64,000 nt of DNA from an uncultured Lachnospiraceae bacterium (GCA_910579935.1 CAJTVQ010000009.1:41110-105109); one strand, 5' to 3'; shown: positions 51,469 to 60,889, counted from the stretch's first letter. The notes: a model not told the origin generated them from the letters alone. Made by a program: numbers and translations.

Positions 51469-51963
51469 TCAGTCTTTCCCGGCGCGTATTTCCCCGCACC
51501 CTATTTTAATCCCCGCATTGCCGGAGGGCTGGGTGGTGAAATCATCTTTTCCGGCATGTATGATCACGGATTTTCCGATGATTTCATCGACGGAAAACCG
51601 TTTGTCATAGAAAACGCCCCATGCGTATCCCTGATTTCCGAGAAGGGGGATCAGGTCCCCCGCATGTAAGGGATGGGGGCGGCCGGCCGGATTATAGTGT
51701 TCTCCTGTGTTTTCAAAAGAACCGGAGCAGTCTCCGTACTGGTGGATGTGCACGGCGTAGAAAGCGGTGGAATTCTGTTCGCTGATATTGGGCAGTCCGA
51801 AGATTTCGGCTTCCACAAGGACGCCGCCGTAAGGAGTGCCGTAAAATTTTACGAGACCGCTTAATTCCGGACTGGTGCTGCTGCCGGTTACCCAGGCCAT
51901 GGCCTGAGGGGCGTTTTTTTCCAGCAGTTTGACAAATGTAAGACGAGGTGTAAACTGAACCAT
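51469..51963 (-). CDS. Cu/Zn superoxide dismutase-like protein without signal peptide
   Basis: A 164-residue SodC-family protein. Copper and zinc ligands are all visible: His72 and His74 in VHIHQYGDC, His89 in GEHYNP, His97 and His100 with Asp103 in RPHPLHAGDL, and His136 in IIHAGKDDF. The disulfide cysteines (Cys79 and Cys156) are present. The active-site Arg of classic enzymes (GNAGxR) is Lys153 here in GNAGIKIGCG. There is no signal peptide, which is atypical since bacterial SodC is normally exported. Superoxide dismutation is likely but the Arg-to-Lys exchange may lower activity. Confidence 0.85.
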   Translation of the reverse strand: MVQFTPRLTFVKLLEKNAPQAMAWVTGSSTSPELSGLVKFYGTPYGGVLVEAEIFGLPNISEQNSTAFYAVHIHQYGDCSGSFENTGEHYNPAGRPHPLHAGDLIPLLGNQGYAWGVFYDKRFSVDEIIGKSVIIHAGKDDFTTQPSGNAGIKIGCGEIRAGKD

Positions 51964-52243
51964 AAGAGAATCCTTTTTTTTAAAGTATATGCTGTAAAAG
52001 AAAAATGGAAACTTTATAGTAGATTTTTACTATTTATAAATGACAAAAAATGCTTGTTTTTTGCCGGTAATTCTGTTAGACTAACCCTTGAATATAAGTG
52101 GATGGAACAGTTTATGGAGCCGGATGGATTGAAACAGGAACTGCAGGCAGCAGTTCTTTTTTTAAATAACACAGATGACTGCGGAACTGAAGATGAGAAA
52201 ACAGCAGGCTGGGAAACCGGGATTTGGAAAGGAGAGAATGAAC

Positions 52244-52615
52244 ATGGAAGAACAATTTGAACAGGAATTGAGGGAAAACGAAGCTGGTGTGGATACTGCC
52301 ATTAAACGATTCATGGGAAACAAGGCATTATACAGGAAATTTCTGCTGAAGTTTTTAAATGACCATAGTTATGAAGCAATTGTGGAGCATGTTCATGGCG
52401 GGAACTATGAAGAGGCTTTTAACAGCGCACATACGCTGAAGGGTGTTTCGGCTAATCTGGGATTGGACCCGATCTGCAAAGGAGCGTCCGAAATAACGGA
52501 ACTGCTGCGGGGGAAAAAGCCGGATGAAGTAGATAGGGCGAAGGTGGGTGCCGCACTGGAGGAACTGGGCAGGGTCAGTGATATTTTCCGCGGAATCATT
52601 GCAAAATATGAATAG
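52244..52615 (+). CDS. Stand-alone histidine phosphotransfer (Hpt) protein
   Basis: A 123-residue helical protein with the Hpt signature AHTLKGVSANLGL, His63 being the phospho-acceptor. It would relay phosphate between kinases and receivers in the cluster that follows. ATG 52244 is 7 nt after AAAGGAGAG. A separate promoter precedes the next gene, so hpt may be read alone or with readthrough. The 280 bp upstream, between this gene and the divergent SOD gene, contain no supported gene; the 68-residue frame at 52054 lacks a ribosome site and overlaps this gene. Confidence 0.9.
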   Translation: MEEQFEQELRENEAGVDTAIKRFMGNKALYRKFLLKFLNDHSYEAIVEHVHGGNYEEAFNSAHTLKGVSANLGLDPICKGASEITELLRGKKPDEVDRAKVGAALEELGRVSDIFRGIIAKYE

Positions 52616-52654
52616 GAATCCGCATTCGGGGCCGTTGCGGAACTTTGAATTGCG

Positions 52655-52683
52655 TTGACAATTAAGGTGATAAGTGCTATCAT
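52655..52683 (+). promoter_or_regulatory. Promoter of the HD-GYP regulator/chemosensory unit
   Basis: TTGACA (52655-52660) and TATCAT (52678-52683) with 17-bp spacing, 40 bp before the HD-GYP gene. Confidence 0.7.
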
Positions 52684-52722
52684 AATAACATTAATAAAGA
52701 GGTAGCACGGAAGAGGATAGGT

Positions 52723-53805
52723 ATGGGTAAACAGCATATATTGATTGTGGATGATGAAGAGGTAAACAGAGCGATACTGGATGTGATGTTTCGTTCTGAA
52801 TATGAGATTTTGCAGGCTTCCAATGGAGAAGAGGCCATAGCGTTAATTGAAGAAGATCATGATCTGGCATTGATATTACTGGATATCGTGATGCCGGTGA
52901 TGGATGGCTTCGGAGTGTTGGATTACATGAAGGAGCATGATATTCTTGAAGAAATTCCTGTGATACTGATAACCAGCGAGACGGTGCGCAACAGTGAGGA
53001 CAGGGCGTACGCATATGGAATTGCGGATGTAATGCACAAGCCGTTTTATCCGGATATCGTAAAGAGAAGGGCAAAGAACATTATTGAGCTGTATCAGAAT
53101 AAGCACAACATGGAGGAACGCCTGAAAGAACAGGAAGAAGCCATCAGGGCGCAGGAACAGAGAATACGCGCGAATAATGAGTTTATGATAGATGCACTCA
53201 GCACGGTGGTAGAGTTCAGAAGCCTGGAAACAGGAGAACATATTAAGAGGATTAAATATTTCACAAGAGTGCTGTTAAAATATCTGCAGAAGTATTTTCC
53301 CAAATATGGAATCACACAGGAGCAGATCGGTGAGATTACCAGGGCGGCAGCGCTGCATGATATCGGAAAGATCGGTATATCTGATGCCATATTGTTAAAA
53401 CCCGGAAAGCTGACGGACGGGGAGTTCGAGATCATGAAGACACATACTACCATTGGCTGCGATATACTGGAATCTTTTTATCAGGAACAGGATGATGAGT
53501 TTTACAGGTATTGCTATGATATCTGCAGACATCATCATGAGAGATGGGACGGCAGCGGATATCCGGATCGTCTGGTGGGAGAACAGATTCCGCTCAGTGC
53601 ACAGGTGGTTGCCATTGCAGATGTATACGATGCATTAGTAAGCAAAAGAGTATATAAGGGGGCGTATGCGAATTCAGTGGCATATGACATGATTATCAGT
53701 GGAGAATGCGGCCAGTTTTCACCGGATGTAATAGAATGTTTTAAACTTGCGAAAGAAGATTTCTTTAATCTGGTAGAAGTGATAAAAATGTTGAATTTCT
53801 TGTAA
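52723..53805 (+). CDS. Response regulator with intact HD-GYP domain (c-di-GMP phosphodiesterase-like)
   Basis: A 360-residue regulator: receiver (phospho-acceptor in LILLDIVMPVMDGF, Lys in MHKPFYP), a coiled-coil linker (about 125-150), then an HD-GYP domain. Metal and signature residues are complete: ETGEHIKRI, ALHDIGKIGI, HTTIG, HHHERWDGSGYPDRL and ADVYDALVSKR. Family members hydrolyse cyclic di-GMP. It is the first gene of a block of signalling genes running to the chemoreceptor at 61469, and its receiver could be fed by the kinase at 53887 or by CheA. Confidence 0.92.
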   Translation: MGKQHILIVDDEEVNRAILDVMFRSEYEILQASNGEEAIALIEEDHDLALILLDIVMPVMDGFGVLDYMKEHDILEEIPVILITSETVRNSEDRAYAYGIADVMHKPFYPDIVKRRAKNIIELYQNKHNMEERLKEQEEAIRAQEQRIRANNEFMIDALSTVVEFRSLETGEHIKRIKYFTRVLLKYLQKYFPKYGITQEQIGEITRAAALHDIGKIGISDAILLKPGKLTDGEFEIMKTHTTIGCDILESFYQEQDDEFYRYCYDICRHHHERWDGSGYPDRLVGEQIPLSAQVVAIADVYDALVSKRVYKGAYANSVAYDMIISGECGQFSPDVIECFKLAKEDFFNLVEVIKMLNFL

Positions 53806-53818
53806 AACTTGAATGAGT

Positions 53819-53870
53819 AAAACGAAAGTCAGCGAAACGGACCTGCATGTTTGGCTGTCTTTCGTTTTGT
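53819..53870 (+). terminator. Hairpin between the HD-GYP gene and the following kinase
   Basis: AAAACGAAAG (53819-53828) pairs with CTTTCGTTTT (53859-53868) across a 30-nt loop that includes an AGC/GCT pair. It may be an attenuating terminator, since the ribosome site of the next gene follows at once. Confidence 0.55.
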
Positions 53871-53886
53871 CCGGAGGTGGAAGATT

Positions 53887-55314
53887 ATGGAGAGGAATGA
53901 GCGTTATGCATTCCCGATAGACGATGCACTGGAAATGATTCTTATGTTTGATCAGAGAGGCGTTATAACCTGTGCCAACACAGCCGTCAGGACAAAGCTG
54001 GGTTACGGGCCGGAAATTTGCGGAACGCATATCAGCAGTGTTTTCCCCGGGGAATTTAAACCGGCGGGGGAAGACGGTATAGCAGGCATTGTGTCTGACA
54101 TAAGTTTGCATAGTTTTATGGCGTACAGAAAGAACCTGACCTGTTTTCCCGTGGAAGCGAGATTCATAAAAGAAGAGGATTCCGATATATGTATATGTAT
54201 GATGAACGACCTGCTGGAAAAGGACTTCCTGAATAAAAAGATAGAACAGATGGAACAGGAGATACAGCAGGCTTCCAAAGTAAAATCGGAATTTGTTGCC
54301 AATGTAACCCACGAATTGCGGACACCGGTCAATGGTATTTTAGGCAATGTAAGAGAACTGCTCGATCTGGAAACGGATGAACGCAAACTCCGTTCCCTGA
54401 ATCTCATGGAACGCTGTTGCGAGGATATGCATAAACTGATTAATAACATTTTGGACTTTTCCAAGCTGGATGCGGGAAAATTTGTGCTGGATCCCCAGAA
54501 GTTTAATCTGAGGGAAACGCTGGATTACATAAAGGCAAATCATGTGAACCGGATCACGGAAAAGGGGCTGGAGTTTTTCATGACGGTATCCCCGCAGATT
54601 CCGGAATTTGTAGTAGGGGACGAACTCAGAATTGTACAGATCCTGAACAATGTGCTGTCCAATGCCCAAAAGTTTACCACGGTAGGTAAGATATCCATGG
54701 AAGTGCTCCCGACGGCGGTAATGGACGATAACGTGGAACTGTTCTTTATTATCGTGGATACGGGAATCGGTATTGATAAGGCGGATCAGGATAAATTGTT
54801 TAAAAGTTTTTCACAGGTAGATGCTTCGATTTCAAGGAGATACGGAGGAACCGGTTTGGGGCTGAATATCTGTAAGCAGCTGGTGGAATTGATGGGTGGA
54901 AACATCGGAATAGAAAGTGCGAAAAACAAAGGTACTACGGTTTCTTTTTCTATATGGGTGCAGCTTCCGGAGGAAGAAAAGGCAGTCATGGCTGCCCGGG
55001 AACTGCCACTGCCGACCGTCCGCAGGGATGATGAAGAGGAACAGAAGGCTGCAGAGCTGAAAGAATACGGTACGGAAACGAACAGGGATGAATTGAAGAA
55101 GAATCTTTCCAAACTGATCCTCTGTGTGGAAATGGAAAACTGGGAAAAGGCAGAGATGTTCATGGAAAGCATCAGGCAACTGACGGAAAGCGCTCCGCGG
55201 GAGGTGAGTATGCTGGTGCTGCGGCTTAAGATGGCGGTGCAGAAAGAAAATTATGAGAAGATTTCAGTCAATCTGGACAGCTTAAGGGCATTGATTGAGT
55301 CGGAGGAGAACTGA
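53887..55314 (+). CDS. Soluble PAS-type histidine kinase with C-terminal helical extension
   Basis: A 475-residue cytosolic kinase with no membrane segment. A PAS-like domain (residues 8-115) is followed by a short coiled coil, HisKA with His in VTHELRTPVNGIL (near 142), and an ATPase domain with NVLSNAQKFT, VDTGIGID and RYGGTGLGLNI. The final 110 residues form a helical, acidic extension that resembles half of an Hpt bundle without an evident phospho-His. The sequence is close to hybrid kinases (Glu-Leu-Arg-Thr-Pro-Val type) but has no receiver. The hpt and receiver genes around it could complete a phosphorelay. ATG 53887 follows GGAGGTGG. Confidence 0.88.
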   Translation: MERNERYAFPIDDALEMILMFDQRGVITCANTAVRTKLGYGPEICGTHISSVFPGEFKPAGEDGIAGIVSDISLHSFMAYRKNLTCFPVEARFIKEEDSDICICMMNDLLEKDFLNKKIEQMEQEIQQASKVKSEFVANVTHELRTPVNGILGNVRELLDLETDERKLRSLNLMERCCEDMHKLINNILDFSKLDAGKFVLDPQKFNLRETLDYIKANHVNRITEKGLEFFMTVSPQIPEFVVGDELRIVQILNNVLSNAQKFTTVGKISMEVLPTAVMDDNVELFFIIVDTGIGIDKADQDKLFKSFSQVDASISRRYGGTGLGLNICKQLVELMGGNIGIESAKNKGTTVSFSIWVQLPEEEKAVMAARELPLPTVRRDDEEEQKAAELKEYGTETNRDELKKNLSKLILCVEMENWEKAEMFMESIRQLTESAPREVSMLVLRLKMAVQKENYEKISVNLDSLRALIESEEN

Positions 55315-55315
55315 T

Positions 55316-56389
55316 ATGACGGGTGCTGAGAAAGCAATAGGCGGAAGCAGGATTTTAATAGTGGACGATGTGGAAACCAACCGGGTGATTTTGGAAGAAA
55401 TCATCAAGGATATGGGATGCCGGCCGATTCTGGCCGGGAGCGGGGTCGAAGCGCTGAAGCTGTTTTATGAATTCAGACCTTCTTTGGTGCTGACCGATAT
55501 TTCGATGCCGCAGATGGATGGATATGAATTGTGCAGGGCCTTAAAGGCAGATCCGGACAGCAGGGAAATACCAGTTATTTTTATTTCGGCTTTTGATGAT
55601 CCGAAAGATATTGTGAAAGGATTTTCCATAGGGGGAATCGATTATATCACAAAGCCGTTTATCCCGGAAGTTATTCAGTCCAGGGTAGGCGTGCATGTTC
55701 GTTTATATGAGGCTAACAGGGAGATTTCAGAGGCAAACCGGCGTTTGCAGGCTTCCGTGAATGCACAGCTTCAGCAGATGGAAGAGGAAAAAAAGAGTGT
55801 TTTATATGCACTTGCCAATGCAGCGGCAAAGAATTCCTATCATGCGGAAGAATACATCGGAAGGCTGCGGTATGACTGCCGGATCCTCGCGCAGAGCATG
55901 CAGTTTTCCCCTTTATTTGAATCGGAAATATCCGATACTTTTATAGACACCATAGAATTGGCGGCGCCTTTGTGCGATGTGGGAAATATAAGCATACCGA
56001 AGGATGTCCTTCAGAAGAAAGAAAAACTGAGTGAGGAAGAGGTCCTCCTGGTGAGAAGCCATACGGATATCGGGGCCAGGCTTTTGGCTGACTTACAGGT
56101 ATCCAATGACTATAATGATTTCATCCGGATGTCCATTGAAATTGCGCAGTCCCATCATGAGAACTGGGACGGAACCGGATACCCGAAAGGGCTGAAGGGA
56201 AATGAGATTCCATTGTCGGCACAGATCGTTTCGCTGGCAAACATCTTCTGCGCATTGACGGAAAAAAGAAGTTTCCGTGAGGAATACAGCAGGGAAGAAG
56301 CCCTTGCGATCATGAAGGAAGATGCGGAAATCAAATTTCATCCGGATATTTTTAAAATTTTTTGCAAAGTGCTGCGCCAGCTGCATTGA
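55316..56389 (+). CDS. Response regulator with degenerate HD-GYP domain
   Basis: A 357-residue protein: receiver (Asp61 in VLTDISMPQMDGY, Lys in ITKPFIP), coiled-coil linker at 130-165, then an HD-GYP-like domain whose catalytic residues are changed. The HD pair and following Lys are Cys220-Asp221 and Asn224 in PLCDVGNISIP (HDIGK expected). The conserved ADVYDAL reads ANIFCAL, and the first ligand His is also missing. HHENWDGTGYPKGLKG is kept. It is therefore probably a c-di-GMP-binding or partner protein rather than an enzyme. ATG 55316 lies 1 nt after the kinase stop, behind GGAGAA. Confidence 0.88.
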   Translation: MTGAEKAIGGSRILIVDDVETNRVILEEIIKDMGCRPILAGSGVEALKLFYEFRPSLVLTDISMPQMDGYELCRALKADPDSREIPVIFISAFDDPKDIVKGFSIGGIDYITKPFIPEVIQSRVGVHVRLYEANREISEANRRLQASVNAQLQQMEEEKKSVLYALANAAAKNSYHAEEYIGRLRYDCRILAQSMQFSPLFESEISDTFIDTIELAAPLCDVGNISIPKDVLQKKEKLSEEEVLLVRSHTDIGARLLADLQVSNDYNDFIRMSIEIAQSHHENWDGTGYPKGLKGNEIPLSAQIVSLANIFCALTEKRSFREEYSREEALAIMKEDAEIKFHPDIFKIFCKVLRQLH

Positions 56390-56416
56390 TGAAGCGGCAG
56401 TATAAAGAGTGGGAGG

Positions 56417-57232
56417 ATGAGGGACTTGATCACAGATGAAGAGTTTCAAAGAATTGTCAGGTATCTGAAACCGCGCTACGGACTGGACCTGGAACAAAAA
56501 AAAGTAATTGTAAACGGGAGGATGGAAAACTATATCAAAGCCGGAGGCTGGGCAAATTTCGACCAGTATATGGATGCCGTGGAACGCGACAGGAGCGGAA
56601 ACCTGGAAATGATACTGGTCAATATGCTGACTACCAATCATACTTATTTCATGAGGGAATTCGGGCATTTTGATTATTTCAGGAAAGAGGTGCTTCCGGG
56701 CCTGAAGACAAAAGAGAGTGCAAAGAAGGATCTGCGTATCTGGTGCGGGGCTGCTTCTACGGGGGAAGAGCCGTATATGATCGCAATGGTGCTTCAGGAT
56801 TTCTTTGGCGTGGAACACAACCAATGGGATACGAAGGTGCTGGCAACGGATGTATCCACGAAAGTGCTGAAGAAAGCGATTGCGGGCGTATATAACGCGG
56901 AAGCCCTGAAGGAAGTGCCGGAGCAGTGGAAGAGGCATTTCTTCAGTCAGGATAAAATGAGCGGCCAGTATATGGTGAAGGAGGAACTGAAAAAGGAGGT
57001 TATTTTCCGGCAGTTCAATTTGATGGAACCCTTTCCGTTTAGGAAAAAATTACACACTATATTTTTGCGGAATGTTATGATATATTTTGATGAGAAGACA
57101 AAGGCGGAACTTCTTCGGAAGGTGTATGATGCTTTAGAGCCGGGCGGTTATCTGTTTATAGGAATGACAGAAACTTTGGACAGGAATACGGTGCCGTTTC
57201 AGATTATTCAGCCGTCAATATTCAGAAAATAG
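56417..57232 (+). CDS. cheR: Chemotaxis protein methyltransferase CheR
   Basis: A 271-residue S-adenosylmethionine-dependent methyltransferase that methylates glutamates of chemoreceptors. An N-terminal helical domain (LVNMLTTNHTYFMREFGHF) precedes the Rossmann domain with IWCGAASTGEEPYMIAM and VLATDVST, and ends with LRNVMIYFD and GGYLFIGMTETL. The ATG at 56417 abuts its GGGAGG site, so the TTG at 56426 (giving MITDEEF) is an equally good start. The gene stands between the degenerate HD-GYP regulator and CheB. Confidence 0.95.
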   Translation: MRDLITDEEFQRIVRYLKPRYGLDLEQKKVIVNGRMENYIKAGGWANFDQYMDAVERDRSGNLEMILVNMLTTNHTYFMREFGHFDYFRKEVLPGLKTKESAKKDLRIWCGAASTGEEPYMIAMVLQDFFGVEHNQWDTKVLATDVSTKVLKKAIAGVYNAEALKEVPEQWKRHFFSQDKMSGQYMVKEELKKEVIFRQFNLMEPFPFRKKLHTIFLRNVMIYFDEKTKAELLRKVYDALEPGGYLFIGMTETLDRNTVPFQIIQPSIFRK

Positions 57233-57250
57233 GGAGGAAATAGTAAATGT

Positions 57251-58279
57251 ATGAGTCCGATTAAAGTATTGGTAGTGGATGATTCAATCGTATTCAGAGA
57301 ACTGCTTGTGCAGAATCTGAGCAAGGATCCATCCATTCAGGTGGTAGGGACGGCGAAGGATCCTTTTGAGGCGCGGGATGCTATTCTGAAGTGTCATCCG
57401 GATGTCATGACCTTGGACATAGAGCTTCCGAGGATGAGCGGAATAGAATTTCTGAGAAAACTGATGCCTCAATATCCGATGCCCGTAGTAGTGATCAGTT
57501 CGCTGAGTGATAAGGTATTTGATGCCCTGAACTCAGGAGCCGTGGATTTCGTGGCGAAGCCGGCAGTGGTAAACAGGGCGCAGCTGGAGGATTTTATCCA
57601 GAATGAACTTTTGGTTAAGATCAAGATCGCTTCAACGGCGAAAATCAGTAATATTAAGAAAACGGTAGCAAATACGGAGAGCCAGCAGCTCACGACGGCG
57701 CATAAGAATCTGATCGTGGCAATCGGGGCATCTACCGGAGGGACGGAGGCCATATTTTCCGTGGTGAAGGATTACGGTGTAGATATTCCGGGCATTGTCA
57801 TTGTACAGCATATGCCGCCGGGGTTTACGCAGATGTATGCGAAGAGGCTGGATAACGAATGCCGGGTGCATGTAAAAGAGGCACAGACGGGCGACCGTGT
57901 AATGCCCGGGCATGTGCTGATCGCCCCGGGCGGGGATAAACATATGCATCTGGTAAAAGTGGGAGACGCTTATCAGGTGGAAATAAAGCCGGGGCCGAAA
58001 GTGAACGGACATTGTCCGTCGGTGGATGTGTTGTTTGAATCCGTGGCAAGGGCGGCGGGAGCCAGTGCGGTGGGAATCATTCTTACCGGAATGGGCGGCG
58101 ATGGGGCAAAAGGCCTGCTGTCCATGCGTAAAGCAGGAGCAAGGACCATTGGGCAGGATGAATCGACCTGTGTGGTTTACGGAATGCCTAAGGTTGCTTA
58201 CGATATAGGAGCGGTGGAATATCAGGAGAAATTGTCGGATATTGCCAAAAGAACCTATGCAGTATTAAATAAAATGTAG
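57251..58279 (+). CDS. cheB: Chemotaxis protein-glutamate methylesterase CheB
   Basis: A 342-residue methylesterase/deamidase that reverses receptor methylation. The receiver is N-terminal (VVDDSIVFRE, MTLDIELPRMSG, VAKPA), followed by a linker and the catalytic domain: Ser in AIGASTGGTEA, His in IVQHMPPGFTQMYA and Asp in LTGMGGDGAKGL. All residues of the triad are present. It follows cheR by 18 bp. Together with CheR it shows that the receptors of this cluster undergo adaptation. Confidence 0.96.
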   Translation: MSPIKVLVVDDSIVFRELLVQNLSKDPSIQVVGTAKDPFEARDAILKCHPDVMTLDIELPRMSGIEFLRKLMPQYPMPVVVISSLSDKVFDALNSGAVDFVAKPAVVNRAQLEDFIQNELLVKIKIASTAKISNIKKTVANTESQQLTTAHKNLIVAIGASTGGTEAIFSVVKDYGVDIPGIVIVQHMPPGFTQMYAKRLDNECRVHVKEAQTGDRVMPGHVLIAPGGDKHMHLVKVGDAYQVEIKPGPKVNGHCPSVDVLFESVARAAGASAVGIILTGMGGDGAKGLLSMRKAGARTIGQDESTCVVYGMPKVAYDIGAVEYQEKLSDIAKRTYAVLNKM

Positions 58280-58291
58280 AGGAGAGAAAAC

Positions 58292-58684
58292 ATGAAAATT
58301 CTATTAGCGGAAGATGATTTTGTTACACGGAAGTTCATGGTCAATTTTCTGTCAAAGTACGGAGAATGTGATGTGACGGTGGACGGAATGGAAGCTGTGG
58401 ATGCATTCATGATGGCATTGGAGGATGGAGAGCCGTATGATTTGGTATGTCTTGATATCATGATGCCTGTAATGGATGGATACCAGGCACTGGTAGGTAT
58501 CCGTAATCTGGAGAAAGAAAGAAATATTTCCGAGGACAGGGCAGCAAAGGTTATTATGACAACTGCACTGAATGAGGAGAGAAATGTAAACATGGCATTT
58601 GAATTGGGATGTACGATCTATTCTGGTAAACCCATCGATCAGGACAGATTTGAACAGGCATTGAAGAAGACGGGTCTGTTATGA
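58292..58684 (+). CDS. CheY-like single-domain response regulator
   Basis: A 130-residue receiver domain with intact acidic pocket (LAEDDFVTRKFM), phospho-acceptor in VCLDIMMPVMDGY, Thr in VIMTTAL and Lys in SGKPID. There is no output domain, so it acts by protein contact or as a phosphate sink. It lies between cheB and cheA. Its sequence begins MKILLAEDDF, more like general regulators than flagellar-motor CheY, so it may serve an output other than flagellar switching. Confidence 0.93.
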   Translation: MKILLAEDDFVTRKFMVNFLSKYGECDVTVDGMEAVDAFMMALEDGEPYDLVCLDIMMPVMDGYQALVGIRNLEKERNISEDRAAKVIMTTALNEERNVNMAFELGCTIYSGKPIDQDRFEQALKKTGLL

Positions 58685-58726
58685 GGGAAAGAATAAAGTA
58701 CAGAATAAACAGGAAAGGAGAAGTTT

Positions 58727-60889
58727 ATGGCTGAAGAATTTAATGCAGAAGGCATGTTGGATATGTACCTGTTTGAAAATGAACAGTTACTGGAACAGCT
58801 GCAGGAAATGGTTCTGGAACAGAAGGATTCGGATTGCTTTGACGAAGACAGCATCAATGAGATTTTCCGGACCATGCATACGATCAAAGGCTCTTCCGGT
58901 ATTATGATGTTTGATAATATAACAGCGATATCCCACAAGCTGGAAGACGTCTTTTTCTACCTGAGAGAGTCACATCCTGATAATGTACCGCATTTGGAAT
59001 TGGTGGAACATGTATTGACGGTAGAAGATTTTATCAGCGGTGAGATGGAAAAGATACGCAATGGGGATTCTCCGGACGGTGAGCCGGCGGAAATCATTGC
59101 GGAACTGGATAAGTTTTTGGAGAAGATTAAAAACGGGGCAGCAAAGGAGGGAGAACAGGAAGAGCCGGTTCCCCAGAATGTGCACGTGGAGCCAAAGCAT
59201 TTTTATATAGCTCCGGTTGCCAGCAGTGCGAGCCGTTTTTACAAGATCTACATTACCTTCTTTCCGGATACGGAGATGGCAAACGTGCACGCTTATAAGA
59301 CCGTGTACGCCCTGAAGGAGATTGCGGAGGATCTTCTGTATTCTCCGGAAGATATTATTTCCGACCCGGACAGTGCGCAGGTGATCATAAAGGATGGATT
59401 TCGGATTCTGCTGCAGTCGCAGTCGAATGAAGAGGAAATCCGGAACCTGATCGGTGTGGGGTATGATATCGAGGCAGTGGATGTCTATGAGTGCAAGGCG
59501 GAGGAATTCTTACAGGGATTTGATTTCGGCGAGCATGAACTGAAAATAGATCTGGAATCCAGTGTGGAAGCAATCGAGGCGAAGGTAAAAGCGGCCATCG
59601 ATGAGAGTGAGGCGGAAGTAAAAGCACCAGAAAAACCGAAGATGGCGCCGGGCGACTTTGTCATAAAGTCAAAAGAGCCGGGTAAGAAAAAGCAGCTGGC
59701 CAAGGATAAGCCGAAGAGTGAAAAAGCTTCCTTTATCAGCGTGAATGTAAGCAAAATGGATCAGTTGATGGATTTGATCGGAGAGCTGGTTATTTCCGAA
59801 TCCGTTGTACTCCAGAATCCGGATCTGAAAGTGCCAGGGCTGAATCTTACCAATTTCAATAAGGCTGCGGCACAGATGGCAAAGATTTCAACGGATCTGC
59901 AGAATGTCATCATGTCGATGAGAATGGTGCCTCTGACAAATATCTTCCAGAAGATGAATCGTATTGTATTTGACGTTTCAAGAAAACTGGGCAAGGATAT
60001 TGATTTTGAAATGGTCGGTGAGCATACCGAAGTAGATAAAAATATCATAGAGCACATTTCCGATCCGTTGATGCATTTGGTAAGAAATGCAGTGGATCAC
60101 GGTATAGAGACGAAGGAAGAGCGCGAAGAGAGCGGAAAGGCTGATAAAGGTAAAGTAACTCTGTCGGCAAGGACGGAAGCCGGAAAGGTATGGATAAGCG
60201 TAGCGGATAACGGGAAGGGCCTTGACCGTGAAAAAATCCTTGCGAAGGCGAAGAAGCAGGAACTTCTGATCGACGGCAAGCCGGAATCGGCTTACTCCGA
60301 CAAGGAGGTGTTCCAGTTCATAACGCTTCCGGGCTTTTCCACGAACGAGCAGGTTACGGAGTATTCCGGACGCGGCGTTGGAATGGATGTAGTGGTACAG
60401 AATATTCAGTCCATCGGAGGCGTGCTGGATATCGAGAGCGAAACCGGATTCGGAACTACCATGAGTCTGAAAATACCGTTGACCCTGGCAATCATAGACG
60501 GAATCGTAATGGAAACGGGAAATTCTTCTTTTGTAATGGAGACCGGTGTGATCAAAGAGTTTTTCAGCGTAAAGGAAGATATGATGATCCACGAGCCGAA
60601 CGGGGAGGAGTATGTGATGATACGCGGGGACTGCTATCCGGTTATCCGGTTAGGAAAGTGGTATGGTCTCAGCGATTACCGCACTTCTGTGGAAGAAGGG
60701 ATGATGCTTATTTTGGAGGTGGAGAACAGGACAATCTGTCTGTTTGTGGATAAGCTGATCGGTAAACAGGAAATTGTAGTGAAGCCGATTCCTTCTTATA
60801 TCAAGAAAGTCAAGGGACTTTCGGGATGTACCCAGTTAGGAGACGGAAGCATTGCTTTGATATTGGATCCGGGAGGATTAGTAGAATAA
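58727..60889 (+). CDS. cheA: Chemotaxis histidine kinase CheA
   Basis: A 720-residue CheA. The P1 Hpt domain has His51 in TMHTIKGSSGIM. The region 150-330 is a P2-like insertion and a Lys/Pro/Glu-rich linker. P3 dimerisation follows (MDQLMDLIGELVISESV), then the P4 ATPase with VRNAVDHGIE, DNGKGLD and GRGVGMDVV, and the P5 CheW-like domain at the C-terminus (ending GSIALILDPGGLVE). All boxes are intact. It receives receptor signals through CheW and phosphorylates CheY, CheB and possibly the neighbouring receivers. The ribosome site AAAGGAGAAG is good. Confidence 0.96.
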   Translation: MAEEFNAEGMLDMYLFENEQLLEQLQEMVLEQKDSDCFDEDSINEIFRTMHTIKGSSGIMMFDNITAISHKLEDVFFYLRESHPDNVPHLELVEHVLTVEDFISGEMEKIRNGDSPDGEPAEIIAELDKFLEKIKNGAAKEGEQEEPVPQNVHVEPKHFYIAPVASSASRFYKIYITFFPDTEMANVHAYKTVYALKEIAEDLLYSPEDIISDPDSAQVIIKDGFRILLQSQSNEEEIRNLIGVGYDIEAVDVYECKAEEFLQGFDFGEHELKIDLESSVEAIEAKVKAAIDESEAEVKAPEKPKMAPGDFVIKSKEPGKKKQLAKDKPKSEKASFISVNVSKMDQLMDLIGELVISESVVLQNPDLKVPGLNLTNFNKAAAQMAKISTDLQNVIMSMRMVPLTNIFQKMNRIVFDVSRKLGKDIDFEMVGEHTEVDKNIIEHISDPLMHLVRNAVDHGIETKEEREESGKADKGKVTLSARTEAGKVWISVADNGKGLDREKILAKAKKQELLIDGKPESAYSDKEVFQFITLPGFSTNEQVTEYSGRGVGMDVVVQNIQSIGGVLDIESETGFGTTMSLKIPLTLAIIDGIVMETGNSSFVMETGVIKEFFSVKEDMMIHEPNGEEYVMIRGDCYPVIRLGKWYGLSDYRTSVEEGMMLILEVENRTICLFVDKLIGKQEIVVKPIPSYIKKVKGLSGCTQLGDGSIALILDPGGLVE

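Noticed and set aside
52054..52260. Open frame of 68 codons before the Hpt gene
   Set aside because: No ribosome site, no family resemblance, and it overlaps the Hpt start.
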